Of a DNA stretch of 64,000 nucleotides, positions 16,773 through 25,105 are shown in pieces. Every line of letters begins with the position of its first letter. The first letter of the stretch is position 1. The stretch is from positions 1-64,000 of the forward strand of contig DATAUW010000013.1 of NCBI GenBank assembly GCA_036268055.1. Direction: 5' to 3'. Below the pieces are notes generated by a model that was given only the letters and a program-made list of their open reading frames with translations, was not told the DNA's origin and made no database searches. Source of the DNA: Verrucomicrobiia bacterium. GTDB taxonomy: Bacteria; Verrucomicrobiota; Verrucomicrobiia; Limisphaerales; Pedosphaeraceae. Made by a program: the position numbers and the translations under genes.

Positions 16773-17459
16773 ATGTTGAGGAAATCACGTTCGGATGCGA
16801 GTTGGAATGCGTTGTCGCCGGAGCAGCAGTCCATTTTGGAGGGCTGGTTGTTTGATAATCATCTCAGTTATGTAAAGGCTTTGAAACGGGCGACGGAGGA
16901 GCTGGGTTTTACCGGGTCGCTGGCGAGTTTGAAGCGGTTTTACCAGCGGAAGTCGCAGGAGCGGATGGTGCGGGATTTGGCGGAGTCGAACCGGGACGCG
17001 GCGGAGATTGACGGGGTGAAGGTAGATGCGGAGCGGTTGCAGCGGGCGGGTTTGAAGATTTTGGCGCAGAAGTTTTTCCGGCGGATGCGGGATGAGGAGA
17101 TTGCGGATGTGGGTTTGACGTCAAAGCTGGTGTTACAGGCGGAGGCGAACGGGATGAAGCGGGAGCGGTTGGAGGTGCAGCGCGCGAACCAGGAGTTGCG
17201 GCGGGAGCGGTTGCAGTTTGAGCGGGAGAGTTGGGAGTTTAGCGTGGTGGAGGAGGCGCTGGGGATGTTGCCGGAGTTGAATGAGTTGAAGTGGGCGCGG
17301 GACTCGGCGGCGGACCCGGATTTGGAGGATGAGCGGATCAATGCGATTCGGACGCGGTTGTTTGGGGCGGATGTGGTGAAGCGGTGTCCGGCGACGGCGG
17401 GGTTGCGAGTCGAAGAAAGGCGGCCGGAAGCGGACGATGGTTCGGATAAGTCCGCTTAG
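16773..17459 (+). CDS. orphan phage-like protein, possibly Mu gp27/DUF3486-like
   Basis: 228 residues from the ATG at 16773 (MLRKSRSDASWNAL); an ATG at 16722 is the alternative, and neither has a clear ribosome site. The N-terminus reads like a helix-turn-helix: LSPEQQSILEGWLFDNHLSYVKALKRATEELGF, followed by SLASLKRFYQR. The middle (120-185) is a long charged helix with many Arg/Glu pairs. This arrangement loosely recalls small phage packaging-associated DUF3486 proteins, but I would not assert the family. The coding strand is strikingly G-rich with gcg/gag/ttg codons, unlike its neighbours, and no other phage gene is near. The last ten codons (ending DDGSDKSA) are part of a sequence repeated exactly at 57550. 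Confidence 0.55.
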   Translation: MLRKSRSDASWNALSPEQQSILEGWLFDNHLSYVKALKRATEELGFTGSLASLKRFYQRKSQERMVRDLAESNRDAAEIDGVKVDAERLQRAGLKILAQKFFRRMRDEEIADVGLTSKLVLQAEANGMKRERLEVQRANQELRRERLQFERESWEFSVVEEALGMLPELNELKWARDSAADPDLEDERINAIRTRLFGADVVKRCPATAGLRVEERRPEADDGSDKSA

Positions 17460-17480
17460 GCTCGGGTAAGGCCGGGTATG
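17427..17480 (+). repeat. 32-bp direct repeat and 10-bp tandem units, locus 1
   Basis: Positions 17427-17458 are identical to 57550-57581. From 17441 the sequence runs as four 10-bp units: TTCGGATAAG, TCCGCTTAGG, CTCGGGTAAG, GCCGGGTATG. The first two units encode the end of the orphan phage-like protein, including its stop. Confidence 0.65.
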
Positions 17481-17626
17481 GAGGAAAACATTTTATGGAT
17501 GCGATTGAGATTCGAGATGGGGAGCCCCTCTCTCCGGCTCTCTCCCCGCGCGGTCGCGGGGAGAGAGGGATGGAGTGCGGTGGTGGGCGATGGCGATGGG
17601 CGAAGGAAGTTACTTGGTGAATCTAT

Positions 17627-17756
17627 GATTTCTTTCGTCCCTGAAGGGACTTGGTTTGTGGCGGAGGTAAACCCAGCAATAAATTGCTGGGCTAATATCT
17701 GCCGTCCCTGCGGGACTTGGGATGGCTGCGCGGCAGCGCAGCCCTGCCAGGTTAGA
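17627..17756. repeat. four-hairpin dispersed repeat, copy A
   Basis: The unit has in order GTCCCTGAAGGGAC, the palindrome CCCAGCAATAAATTGCTGGG, GTCCCTGCGGGAC and the right-end hairpin GGCTGCGC-GGCA-GCGCAGCC. The same order is found at 36164 and 53840. It fills most of the gene-free stretch between 17460 and 17873, whose remainder contains only the promoter region of the next gene. Confidence 0.8.
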
Positions 17757-17873
17757 GGAAGGGGTGGAGCGGCGTGGTCGCGTCGCACTGCCTTGCGGAT
17801 GGGGGCAAGGTGCGTCGTTAATAGTAATGATTTGCGGCTTGTTGAGGACTTGCTTTTTTATCACAGTGGCGAG

Positions 17874-18812
17874 ATGAAAATTAAAAATCCTGGGATCATT
17901 CACAGTAAGGTTTCGCGCCGGAATTTTTTGCGGTTCACGGGCGCGGCATCGGTTACGGCGGCGGCGACCGCGCGCATGGGATTGCTGAATGTGGCTTCGG
18001 CTCGCGCGGAGGAGGTTGCCGCGGTTGCGGGAGGTAAAAAATACCCGATCGGGTTGGAGATGTATTCGGTGCGGAATGTGTTGGCGAAGGATTTGCCGGG
18101 GACGTTGAAGGCGGTGTCGAAGATGGGTTATGAGGTGGTGGAATTTTATGCGCCATATTTTAATTGGTCATTGTCCTACGCGAAGGATGTGCGGTCGCAG
18201 ATGGATGATTTGGGATTGCGTTGTTTTTCGACTCATAATTCGTATGAGTCGTTCGCGCCGGGCGGCGGCATGGCCAAGGCGATTGAATTGAATCAAATTT
18301 TGGGGGCAAAAATTATCGTGCTGGCGTCGGCCCCGGGTGGAACGAAGGGCGTGGACGGCTGGAAGAACCTTTGCGAACGGTTGAGCGCGGCGACGGAGGA
18401 ATTGAAAAAGCACGGGCTGACTGCGGGGTTCCACAATCATCAGGCGGAATGGACATCGCTCGAACCGGGCACGCGGATCATGGACGTGGTGGCGGCGAAT
18501 ACGCCCCACGAATTTGTGCTGCAACTGGACGTGGGGACCTGCGTGGAAGCGGGAGCGGACCCGGTGGCGTGGATCAAGGCGAATCCCGGGCGCATCCGCA
18601 CGATGCATTTGAAGGATTGGGCGCCGGGTGCGGACAAGGGGTATCGCGTTCTGTTCGGCGAAGGTGTGGCGCCCTGGAAAGAAATTTTTGCGGCGGCGGA
18701 AACGACCGGCGGCATTGAATATTATTTGATGGAACAGGAAGGCAGCCGCTACGGCGAATTGGAGACGGTGCAACGCTGTCTGGAAAATTGGAAGCGCATG
18801 CGGAATGCGTAA
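17874..18812 (+). CDS. Tat-exported sugar phosphate isomerase/epimerase-like TIM barrel protein
   Basis: 312 residues from the ATG at 17874. The N-terminus has a twin-arginine signal (SRRNFLRFTGAASVTAAATA), so the protein is probably exported folded. The body is an AP-endonuclease-2/xylose-isomerase-like TIM barrel: LEMYSVRNVL, then TLKAVSKMGYEVVEFYAPY, HNHQAEW (metal-ligand region), LQLDVGTCVEAG and MHLKDWAPG near the C-terminus. These positions are the metal-binding Glu/His/Asp sites of the family. Such exported isomerase-like proteins are abundant in Verrucomicrobia and Planctomycetes and are thought to act on sugars; the substrate is unknown. A longer frame to 17478 would only translate the dispersed repeat and is rejected. 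The gene has no operon partner. Confidence 0.85.
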   Translation: MKIKNPGIIHSKVSRRNFLRFTGAASVTAAATARMGLLNVASARAEEVAAVAGGKKYPIGLEMYSVRNVLAKDLPGTLKAVSKMGYEVVEFYAPYFNWSLSYAKDVRSQMDDLGLRCFSTHNSYESFAPGGGMAKAIELNQILGAKIIVLASAPGGTKGVDGWKNLCERLSAATEELKKHGLTAGFHNHQAEWTSLEPGTRIMDVVAANTPHEFVLQLDVGTCVEAGADPVAWIKANPGRIRTMHLKDWAPGADKGYRVLFGEGVAPWKEIFAAAETTGGIEYYLMEQEGSRYGELETVQRCLENWKRMRNA

Positions 18813-19099
18813 GCGAATGTAAGAGATTGCAGCAAGGGAGGTTTGATAATTGGCATGTATATGCTTTAATGGAAGTTGTTGGCTGGGTTGCGTGGCGTAA
18901 TCTTCACGAGGCCTGCGTGGGTGATTATTTCAGCACGACCTGTAATATATTAATAAACAGTTACTTATGCATGTATCATGGATGATTTAAATTCGGTGGA
19001 AAAATTCGTTTTTGTTGGCAACGTCAGTTTCGTTACCGGTTTTCCAATCCCCCGGCGAGTCTTGCATAATCTGGTTCTATTCGCTACTAACAGGTTGCC

Positions 19100-20671
19100 A
19101 TGAGGCTGATTCCCTGCCTGATTTTGACCGGTGTGGTGTTTACGGTGGCGTCGCAAAGGACGTTCGCCCGGATGGAGTCTGCCGACGTCACTCTCGATTA
19201 CGTGGCGAAGAAAGCCGAGGCGCGCGCGGCCAAGCCATTCCGTTCCCCGCGCGCCGACTTGCCGGATGTTCTGAAGGCAAGCAATCTGGATTACGACAAG
19301 TATCGCGAGATCCGGTTTCGCCATGATCAAGCGCTTTGGTCGGCGGAGAAGCTGCCGTTTGTCGTGGAATTTTTTCATCCGGGCTACCTTTACGAGGAGC
19401 CGGTGCATGTGAATGAATTTTCCTACGATTACGTTCAGCCGATCCGCTTCGTGCAGGATTTTTTCGACTACGGAAACCTGAAAATAAAAAATCAAATCCC
19501 GGTCACAACGGGCTACGCCGGGTTCCGGGTTTTGTGCGATTTGAATCGGCCGGGCCAACTGGACGAGCTGGGCGCTTTTCTGGGGGCGAGTTATTACCGG
19601 CTGCTGGGCAAGGGGCAGCATTACGGTGAATCCGCGCGCGGCCTCGCGCTGGATTGCGGCGAGACGGATCGTCCGGAGGAATTTCCCATCTTCACGGATT
19701 GGTGGCTGGGGAAACCGCAAACGAACGACACGCAGCTTCATCTGTTTGCGATCCTCGACAGCGTCAGTTGCACGGGCGCGTATGAATTTCAAATCCGGCC
19801 CGGTGAAACCACCACCGCGCAAATCGAGGCCGTGCTTTTCTTTCGCGAGCCGGCGGAAGTGCAAGCTGTGGATGCTAAAAAGAAGCCCATTGACTTGATC
19901 GGCATGGCGCCGTTGACGAGCATGTTTTGGTTTGGCGAAAATTCCGAGCGCAAGTTCGATGACTATCGTCCTGAAGTCCATGACAGCGACGGTTTGCTCA
20001 TGCGTTTGGACAATAATGAAACCTTGTGGCGTCCGCTGAATAACGCGAAGACGATGCGCCATCAGAAATTCGCGACGAAGGAGTTGCACGGCTTCGGACT
20101 GTTGCAGCGCGACCGCGAATTCGCGGATTACCAGGACATATTTAATTCGTATCATCTCGTGCCGAGCGTATGGATCGAGCCAAAAGGCCACTGGGGCGAT
20201 GGCGAAGTGCATCTGGTGGAACTGAGCACGAGCTATGAAGGGCTGGACAATATCGTTGCTTTTTGGGAACCGAAAGTGAAACCACAGCCCATGCAGCCCT
20301 TCCATTTCGGCTACACGCAATTTTGGACGCGCGAAACGGACCGCAAGCTTTCGCCCAACAAAGTATTGGCCACGCGCATCGGGTTGGATCCGGCGCATCC
20401 GACGTGGCGGCAATTCGTGATTGATTTTGGCGGGCCGAAATTTGCCGCGCTGCCGGAAGGGATCGAGCCCGAAGTGATCGCGAGTTGCAGCGACAACGCG
20501 AGCATCACCGAGCGGTTGGTTTTCAAAATCCCGCAGACTAATGATTGGCGCGCGATCGTGAAAATGGAACCGAAGCCCGGCAATACCGATCCCGTGGATA
20601 TCCGTTGCACCATGAAGAAAGGGCAGGATGTCCTCAGCGAAACATGGACTTACCTGTGGAGCCCGCCTTAA
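19100..20671 (+). CDS. opgG: periplasmic glucan biosynthesis protein OpgG/MdoG
   Basis: 523 residues with an N-terminal signal segment (MRLIPCLILTGVVFTVASQRTFA). The two-domain MdoG body is recognisable: VVEFFHPGYLYEEPVHVNEF, RFVQDFFDYG, GYAGFRVLCDLN, EFPIFTDWWLGKP, MAPLTSMFWFGENS, DGLLM..NNETLWRPLNN and LLQRDREFADYQDIFNSYHLVPSVWIEPKGHWGDGEVHLVELST. Family knowledge: MdoG/OpgG works in the periplasm on the beta-1,2-glucan backbone of osmoregulated periplasmic glucans made by OpgH, and relatives form glycoside hydrolase family GH186. Length is normal. The stop overlaps the start of the next gene by 28 nt, and opgH follows, so this is one operon. Confidence 0.93.
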   Translation: MRLIPCLILTGVVFTVASQRTFARMESADVTLDYVAKKAEARAAKPFRSPRADLPDVLKASNLDYDKYREIRFRHDQALWSAEKLPFVVEFFHPGYLYEEPVHVNEFSYDYVQPIRFVQDFFDYGNLKIKNQIPVTTGYAGFRVLCDLNRPGQLDELGAFLGASYYRLLGKGQHYGESARGLALDCGETDRPEEFPIFTDWWLGKPQTNDTQLHLFAILDSVSCTGAYEFQIRPGETTTAQIEAVLFFREPAEVQAVDAKKKPIDLIGMAPLTSMFWFGENSERKFDDYRPEVHDSDGLLMRLDNNETLWRPLNNAKTMRHQKFATKELHGFGLLQRDREFADYQDIFNSYHLVPSVWIEPKGHWGDGEVHLVELSTSYEGLDNIVAFWEPKVKPQPMQPFHFGYTQFWTRETDRKLSPNKVLATRIGLDPAHPTWRQFVIDFGGPKFAALPEGIEPEVIASCSDNASITERLVFKIPQTNDWRAIVKMEPKPGNTDPVDIRCTMKKGQDVLSETWTYLWSPP

Positions 20672-21249
20672 ATATTTCCAGTGGCGCACCCAATCAGCCG
20701 GGCCGGCTGGCAGGGCGTTCGCTCGACGAATGGAACGCCGCCTATGGCAAGGTGGAAAGTTATTTCCACGCCTTGCGAGTGCGCAACAAAGTGTTGCTCG
20801 GACGCCTTGTCACTCAGGTGCTGGAACGCGCAATGCGCCGCGCGCCGAACGAACCGAAGCGTTCCGCGACGGAACTCGCCGCGGAGGAATTGGATCACGT
20901 CGTCACCGGTTGGTACGCTGAAGTGTTGCAGGTATCGCCAACGGGTTCGGACCACATGCTTTCGACTCGTGGACGCCTGGCGTTGCTGCTCGCCGACATG
21001 CCGGGGAAATGGCAGGAATTGTTCCTCCAACCCGGCCCGTGGCCGCCTGAATTTATTTCCGCCATGCAAAAAGCTTACCTGCAAGCCGGGCCGGATTTTC
21101 AGCTCTCAAAAATGGCGCCGCGCCCATTGCATCTCGGCCCGATCACCACGCTCGCCAATCTCACCCACCTGCCCTACGCGCGCATGGTCACGATCTGGAT
21201 ATTGTTCGGATTGTTGCTCGTTCTGTTGTTCATGGTCACGCATCGTTGA
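20644..21249 (+). CDS. small membrane-anchored protein between opgG and opgH
   Basis: 201 residues, starting at an ATG inside the end of opgG (28-nt overlap) and ending in TGATG overlap with opgH, so it is translationally coupled on both sides. Residues about 20-170 are soluble and helical without a known motif (RSLDEWNAAYGKVESYFHALRVRNK, ELDHVVTGWYAEVL). A single membrane helix lies at the very end (MVTIWILFGLLLVLLFMV). Family knowledge: in gamma-proteobacteria the OpgH N-terminus carries a cytoplasmic extension before its first membrane helix. This protein could be a separately encoded counterpart of that extension, or a regulator; this is inference from position, size and topology. I do not recognise a named family. 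Confidence 0.75.
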   Translation: MDLPVEPALNISSGAPNQPGRLAGRSLDEWNAAYGKVESYFHALRVRNKVLLGRLVTQVLERAMRRAPNEPKRSATELAAEELDHVVTGWYAEVLQVSPTGSDHMLSTRGRLALLLADMPGKWQELFLQPGPWPPEFISAMQKAYLQAGPDFQLSKMAPRPLHLGPITTLANLTHLPYARMVTIWILFGLLLVLLFMVTHR

Positions 21250-23426
21250 TGAACACCGCCCCAACGGAAACCACAAAGATGCCAGCAAATGATGAATCTC
21301 TCCGCTACACGATTCGCCCGGACAAACACGTGCGCGGCGGATTGCGCGTATTTATTTTCTATTCGTTCGCGGTATTGCTAACGGGGTTGGTGTCGGTGAC
21401 GTTCGCGGATTTGCTTTGGCGCACCGGCTGGTCCACTTCGCGAACGGCATTGCTGGTGTTGTTCATTATTTTGTTTTTCTTTTCAGCGATTGGTTGCACG
21501 ACCGCGATCTATGGATTCATTTTGCGCTTCGTCGGCGACCGGCATCGCATCACGCGCCTCGCCGATTATCATTCGCAAAGTCTCGAAGGCACCAGCACGG
21601 CGATTATCATTCCGATTTATAATGAGGACGTTCTCCGTGTTTACGAAGGCTTGCGCGTCACCTACGAATCACTGGAAAAAACCGGCCAGATTGAGCGCTT
21701 CGATTTTTTCATTCTAAGCGATTCCACCAATCCCGACAAATGGGCCGAAGAGGAACGCCGCTGGCATGATGTCATTCGCGAACTCGGCGCGCTCGGGCGC
21801 ATTTATTATCGCCGCCGCATTAATAACGAAGGCAAGAAAAGCGGCAACGTGCGCGACTTTCTGAACACCTGGGGGCGGCGTTATCGCTACTTCATTGTGC
21901 TCGACGCGGACAGCGTCATGCGCGGAACGACGGTGGTTGACCTGGTAAAATTGATGGAGGCAAATCCCGGCGTGGGGCTGATTCAAACGGTTCCGGGACT
22001 TGTGAATGCCGAATCTCTTTTCGGCCGCCTGCAGCAGTTCGCGAATCGTTTTTACGGGCCGATTTTCGCGACTGGCTTGAATTATTGGGCGCAAGGTTTT
22101 GGAAATTATTGGGGCCACAATGCCATCATTCGCACGGACCCTTTCATGCATTATTGTGATTTGCCGAAATTACCCGGACGCAAACCATTCGGCGGGCAAA
22201 TTCTCAGCCATGATTTCGTCGAGGCCGCCCTGCTCTTGCGCGAGAATTGGCAAGTTTGGCTCGCCTACGATCTTGAAGGCAGTTACGAGGAAGCGCCGCA
22301 AGGCATGATCGAGAATGCGCAACGCGACCGCCGTTGGTGCCAGGGAAATATGCAGCACGGGCTGGTGTTATTTGCGCGGGGTCTGCGCGGCATCAGCCGC
22401 CTGCACTTGATCAATGGAATTTTTGGTTATCTGGCCGGGCCGCTTTGGTTTTTCTTCCTCATCACATTTAATTGGATGTGGGGACTGCATCGTTTCAGTG
22501 GACTCTCGGACATCACGGTTCATAGTTGGACTTCGTATTTGAATTTAACGGGCAGCCAGCATGCCCTTTTGATTTTCCTGTTTTGCATGGCGGTGATTCT
22601 GTTGCCGAAAGTTCTTTCGCTGGCGGATATTGCGCTGGACCGTGAACGGCTGCGTGCTTTCGGCGGACTTGGACGCGTAACTTCCAGCACGGTTCTGGAA
22701 ACGGTTTTTTCCACTCTGCACGCGCCGTTGCAGATGCTCTGGCATTTGCGCTTCGTCGTGACAATTTTGTTCGGCATCGGTGTAAATTGGGGCTCACAAA
22801 ACCGCACAGCGGATGGCACATCGTGGGAATTCGCGCTGCGACGCCATTGGGGGCACACGCTTGCGGGACTGGTTTGGGGCAGTCTGCTTTGGTGGCTCGC
22901 GCCCTCGATGTTTTGGTGGTTCATGCCGGTATGCGCGGGCATGGTGCTGGCGATTCCGTTGAGTGTGCTTACGAGCCGCAGCAGTTGGGGTTCGCGCGCG
23001 CGCGCGGTTGGATTGTTCCTAACACCGGAAGAAACAATTCCCAATGCGGAACTCGATACGCTCCGGGTCCGCATGGCCGCGATGTCCGGCACGGCCAATA
23101 TTTTCAAGCTGCCGCACGACGCGGGTTTTACGGAAATCATTTTGGATCCATATGTGAATGCGATTCACGTCTCGCTTTTGCGCGAGAAAAAATTGAATCC
23201 CGAATATGCGGAGGCGCTTTCAAAACTCGGCGCCGGGCAGCCGGAAGTTCGCGCGCTGGGCGAAAAATTGCTGGCGGAAGGTCCGAGCGTGCTTAAACCG
23301 CAGGAGAAGGCATTACTATTATCGGATGCCGATACGGTTTCGTGGATGCACCGCCAGGTTTGGCTGCGCGCGGGTGAAACGCTCGCGCCGTGGTGGCTTT
23401 CCGCCATCCGCCAATATGCGCGATGA
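21249..23426 (+). CDS. opgH: glucans biosynthesis glucosyltransferase OpgH/MdoH
   Basis: 725 residues from the ATG overlapping the upstream stop. Two membrane helices (about 33-55 and 67-92) precede a GT2 glycosyltransferase domain: AIIIPIYNEDVLRVYEGL, FDFFILSDSTNPD, FIVLDADSVM (DxD) and the QRDRRWCQGN motif that corresponds to Q-x-x-R-W. Several more membrane helices follow (about 395-575) and a soluble tail. Family knowledge: OpgH makes the linear beta-1,2-glucan from UDP-glucose and extrudes it across the inner membrane, OpgG then acts on it. It is shorter at the N-terminus than the E. coli enzyme, which fits the separate upstream gene. Part of the opgG operon. Confidence 0.93.
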   Translation: MNTAPTETTKMPANDESLRYTIRPDKHVRGGLRVFIFYSFAVLLTGLVSVTFADLLWRTGWSTSRTALLVLFIILFFFSAIGCTTAIYGFILRFVGDRHRITRLADYHSQSLEGTSTAIIIPIYNEDVLRVYEGLRVTYESLEKTGQIERFDFFILSDSTNPDKWAEEERRWHDVIRELGALGRIYYRRRINNEGKKSGNVRDFLNTWGRRYRYFIVLDADSVMRGTTVVDLVKLMEANPGVGLIQTVPGLVNAESLFGRLQQFANRFYGPIFATGLNYWAQGFGNYWGHNAIIRTDPFMHYCDLPKLPGRKPFGGQILSHDFVEAALLLRENWQVWLAYDLEGSYEEAPQGMIENAQRDRRWCQGNMQHGLVLFARGLRGISRLHLINGIFGYLAGPLWFFFLITFNWMWGLHRFSGLSDITVHSWTSYLNLTGSQHALLIFLFCMAVILLPKVLSLADIALDRERLRAFGGLGRVTSSTVLETVFSTLHAPLQMLWHLRFVVTILFGIGVNWGSQNRTADGTSWEFALRRHWGHTLAGLVWGSLLWWLAPSMFWWFMPVCAGMVLAIPLSVLTSRSSWGSRARAVGLFLTPEETIPNAELDTLRVRMAAMSGTANIFKLPHDAGFTEIILDPYVNAIHVSLLREKKLNPEYAEALSKLGAGQPEVRALGEKLLAEGPSVLKPQEKALLLSDADTVSWMHRQVWLRAGETLAPWWLSAIRQYAR

Positions 23427-23468
23427 AGTTTGCGCTCCCGCCCGCTTTTGCAATACTGATCACTGTTC

Positions 23469-25079
23469 ATGCTTACAATTCGTGATTTAAAAACTTCGGT
23501 GAGTGCCCGGGTGCTGTTCGAGCACGCGGCGATGCAGGTAAATTATGGCGACCGCGTCGCACTTGTTGGTCCCAACGGTGCCGGCAAGTCCACGCTGTTT
23601 TCGTTGATCCTAAAACGGGCCGAGCCGGAGGAGGGAACGATTCAACGCGACGAGTGGACGATGGTTGGTTATCTGCCGCAGGAAGGTGAAGCGGTCGGCG
23701 ACGAAACCGTGATGGAAGTGGCGACGGGCAAAGTCGGCGAGTTGCCGAAGCTCGAAAAGCAACTCCGCGAATTGGAAGCCGCGGGCGATGTTTCGAGTCC
23801 CGCCTATCTCGAAGCCCATGCGAAACACGACGCCTTGAACGATCCGCAAGTCGAGGCGAAGGCGAAGAAAATGTTGTCGGGTCTAGGCTATCGCGAAACA
23901 GATTTCAATCGCCGGGCATCGGACATGAGCGGGGGCTGGGTGATGCGCGCGCATCTGGCGCGTCTGCTGGTGATGGAGCCCGACCTGTTGCTGCTGGACG
24001 AACCGACGAATCATTTGGATTTGCTGGCGTTGCTGTGGTTGCAGGATTATTTAAAAAAATATTCCGGCGCAGTGCTGATGATTTCTCACGACCGGCAATT
24101 CATGGATGAAATCGTGACGCAGGTTTACGAAATCGCGGACAAAAAACTCGTCGCGTACACGGGAAATTATTCGGAGTTCCTGCAACAACGCGAAGCCAAT
24201 TACGAGAATCGCGTTGCCGCTTTCAAAAATCAGCAAAAAGAAATTCAGGCACTTCAGGAATTCGCCGATCGTTTTCGCGCGATCCCTTCCAAGGCGGCGC
24301 AGGCCATGAGCAAGTTAAAACAGATCGAGCGCATGGAACAACTCGAGAAACCGACACCGCCTCGCAAGCCGTTTCGCTTTCAGATTCCCGCGCCTACTCG
24401 CGGCGGTCAACGCGCGATCACGCTGGAAGGCGTTCACATGGCTTATGGCGATCACAAGGTTTATCAGGGGCTGGATTTGATCATTGAGCGTGGCGAGCGC
24501 ACGGTGCTCGTCGGACCGAACGGCGCGGGCAAATCCACTTTGCTGAAAATTCTTGCCGGCACGGTGCCGATTCAAAAAGGCGAGCGCAAGCTGGGACTCA
24601 ATACGAAGCTCGGTTATTTCAGTCAGCATCGCGCCGATACGCTCGATGCCAATAAGACGGTGCTCGATGAAGTCTTGGGCGTCGCGCCCGCCATGCGTGA
24701 AGACGAAGCGCGCGCGGTGCTGGGCTCGTTCATGTTTCGCAAGGAAGAAATTTACAAACTCACGGGCGTGTTGAGCGGCGGCGAAAAGAGCCGGCTGAAT
24801 CTGGTGAAATTCCTGGTGGATCCGCCGAACCTGCTGCTCATGGACGAACCAACGACGCATCTGGACATCACGACTGTCGAATCGCTGACGCTGGCACTGG
24901 AGCGTTATGAAGGCTCGCTGGTTTTCATTTCACATGACGTCCATTTCATCCGCCATTTGGCGACGAAGGTTCTTCATGTGAACGCCGGCCAGATAAAATC
25001 GTATCCGGGAAATTACGATTATTTTCTCGATAAGATCGGCGCGGCGGATGATGCGCGCGCCGCGTTGACCTCGAGTTGA
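23469..25079 (+). CDS. ABC-F family ATPase, second paralogue
   Basis: 536 residues, tandem ABC domains, no membrane part. Walker A GPNGAGKST at 34-42, MSGGW, LLLLDEPTNHLD, then Walker A at about 348, LSGGEKSRLN and LLLMDEPTTHLD. It resembles the protein at 6838 throughout but lacks the C-terminal coiled coil and ends soon after the second ABC domain (IGAADDARAALTSS). The interdomain linker LKQIERMEQLEKPTPPRKPFRFQ corresponds to LKQIARMEKIEAPV in the paralogue. Family knowledge: ABC-F proteins act on the ribosome, some conferring antibiotic resistance. It begins 42 nt after opgH but is not functionally related. It ends against a convergent prepilin gene, with a weak hairpin (25083-25100) between them. 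Confidence 0.9.
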   Translation: MLTIRDLKTSVSARVLFEHAAMQVNYGDRVALVGPNGAGKSTLFSLILKRAEPEEGTIQRDEWTMVGYLPQEGEAVGDETVMEVATGKVGELPKLEKQLRELEAAGDVSSPAYLEAHAKHDALNDPQVEAKAKKMLSGLGYRETDFNRRASDMSGGWVMRAHLARLLVMEPDLLLLDEPTNHLDLLALLWLQDYLKKYSGAVLMISHDRQFMDEIVTQVYEIADKKLVAYTGNYSEFLQQREANYENRVAAFKNQQKEIQALQEFADRFRAIPSKAAQAMSKLKQIERMEQLEKPTPPRKPFRFQIPAPTRGGQRAITLEGVHMAYGDHKVYQGLDLIIERGERTVLVGPNGAGKSTLLKILAGTVPIQKGERKLGLNTKLGYFSQHRADTLDANKTVLDEVLGVAPAMREDEARAVLGSFMFRKEEIYKLTGVLSGGEKSRLNLVKFLVDPPNLLLMDEPTTHLDITTVESLTLALERYEGSLVFISHDVHFIRHLATKVLHVNAGQIKSYPGNYDYFLDKIGAADDARAALTSS

Positions 25080-25105
25080 TGAGCCGCTTGCAAAAGCGGC
25101 GTTGA

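Noticed and set aside
17478..17873. N-terminal extension of the sugar isomerase by 132 residues
   Set aside because: It would translate the dispersed hairpin repeat; the twin-arginine signal starts at the ATG 17874.
18788..18985. 65-codon frame after the sugar isomerase
   Set aside because: Overlaps the end of the isomerase gene in another frame, no ribosome site and no motif.
18965..20689. 574-codon open frame on the minus strand
   Set aside because: It lies opposite opgG, whose protein is clearly recognisable, and has no protein-like features itself; it is an effect of GC-rich codon usage.
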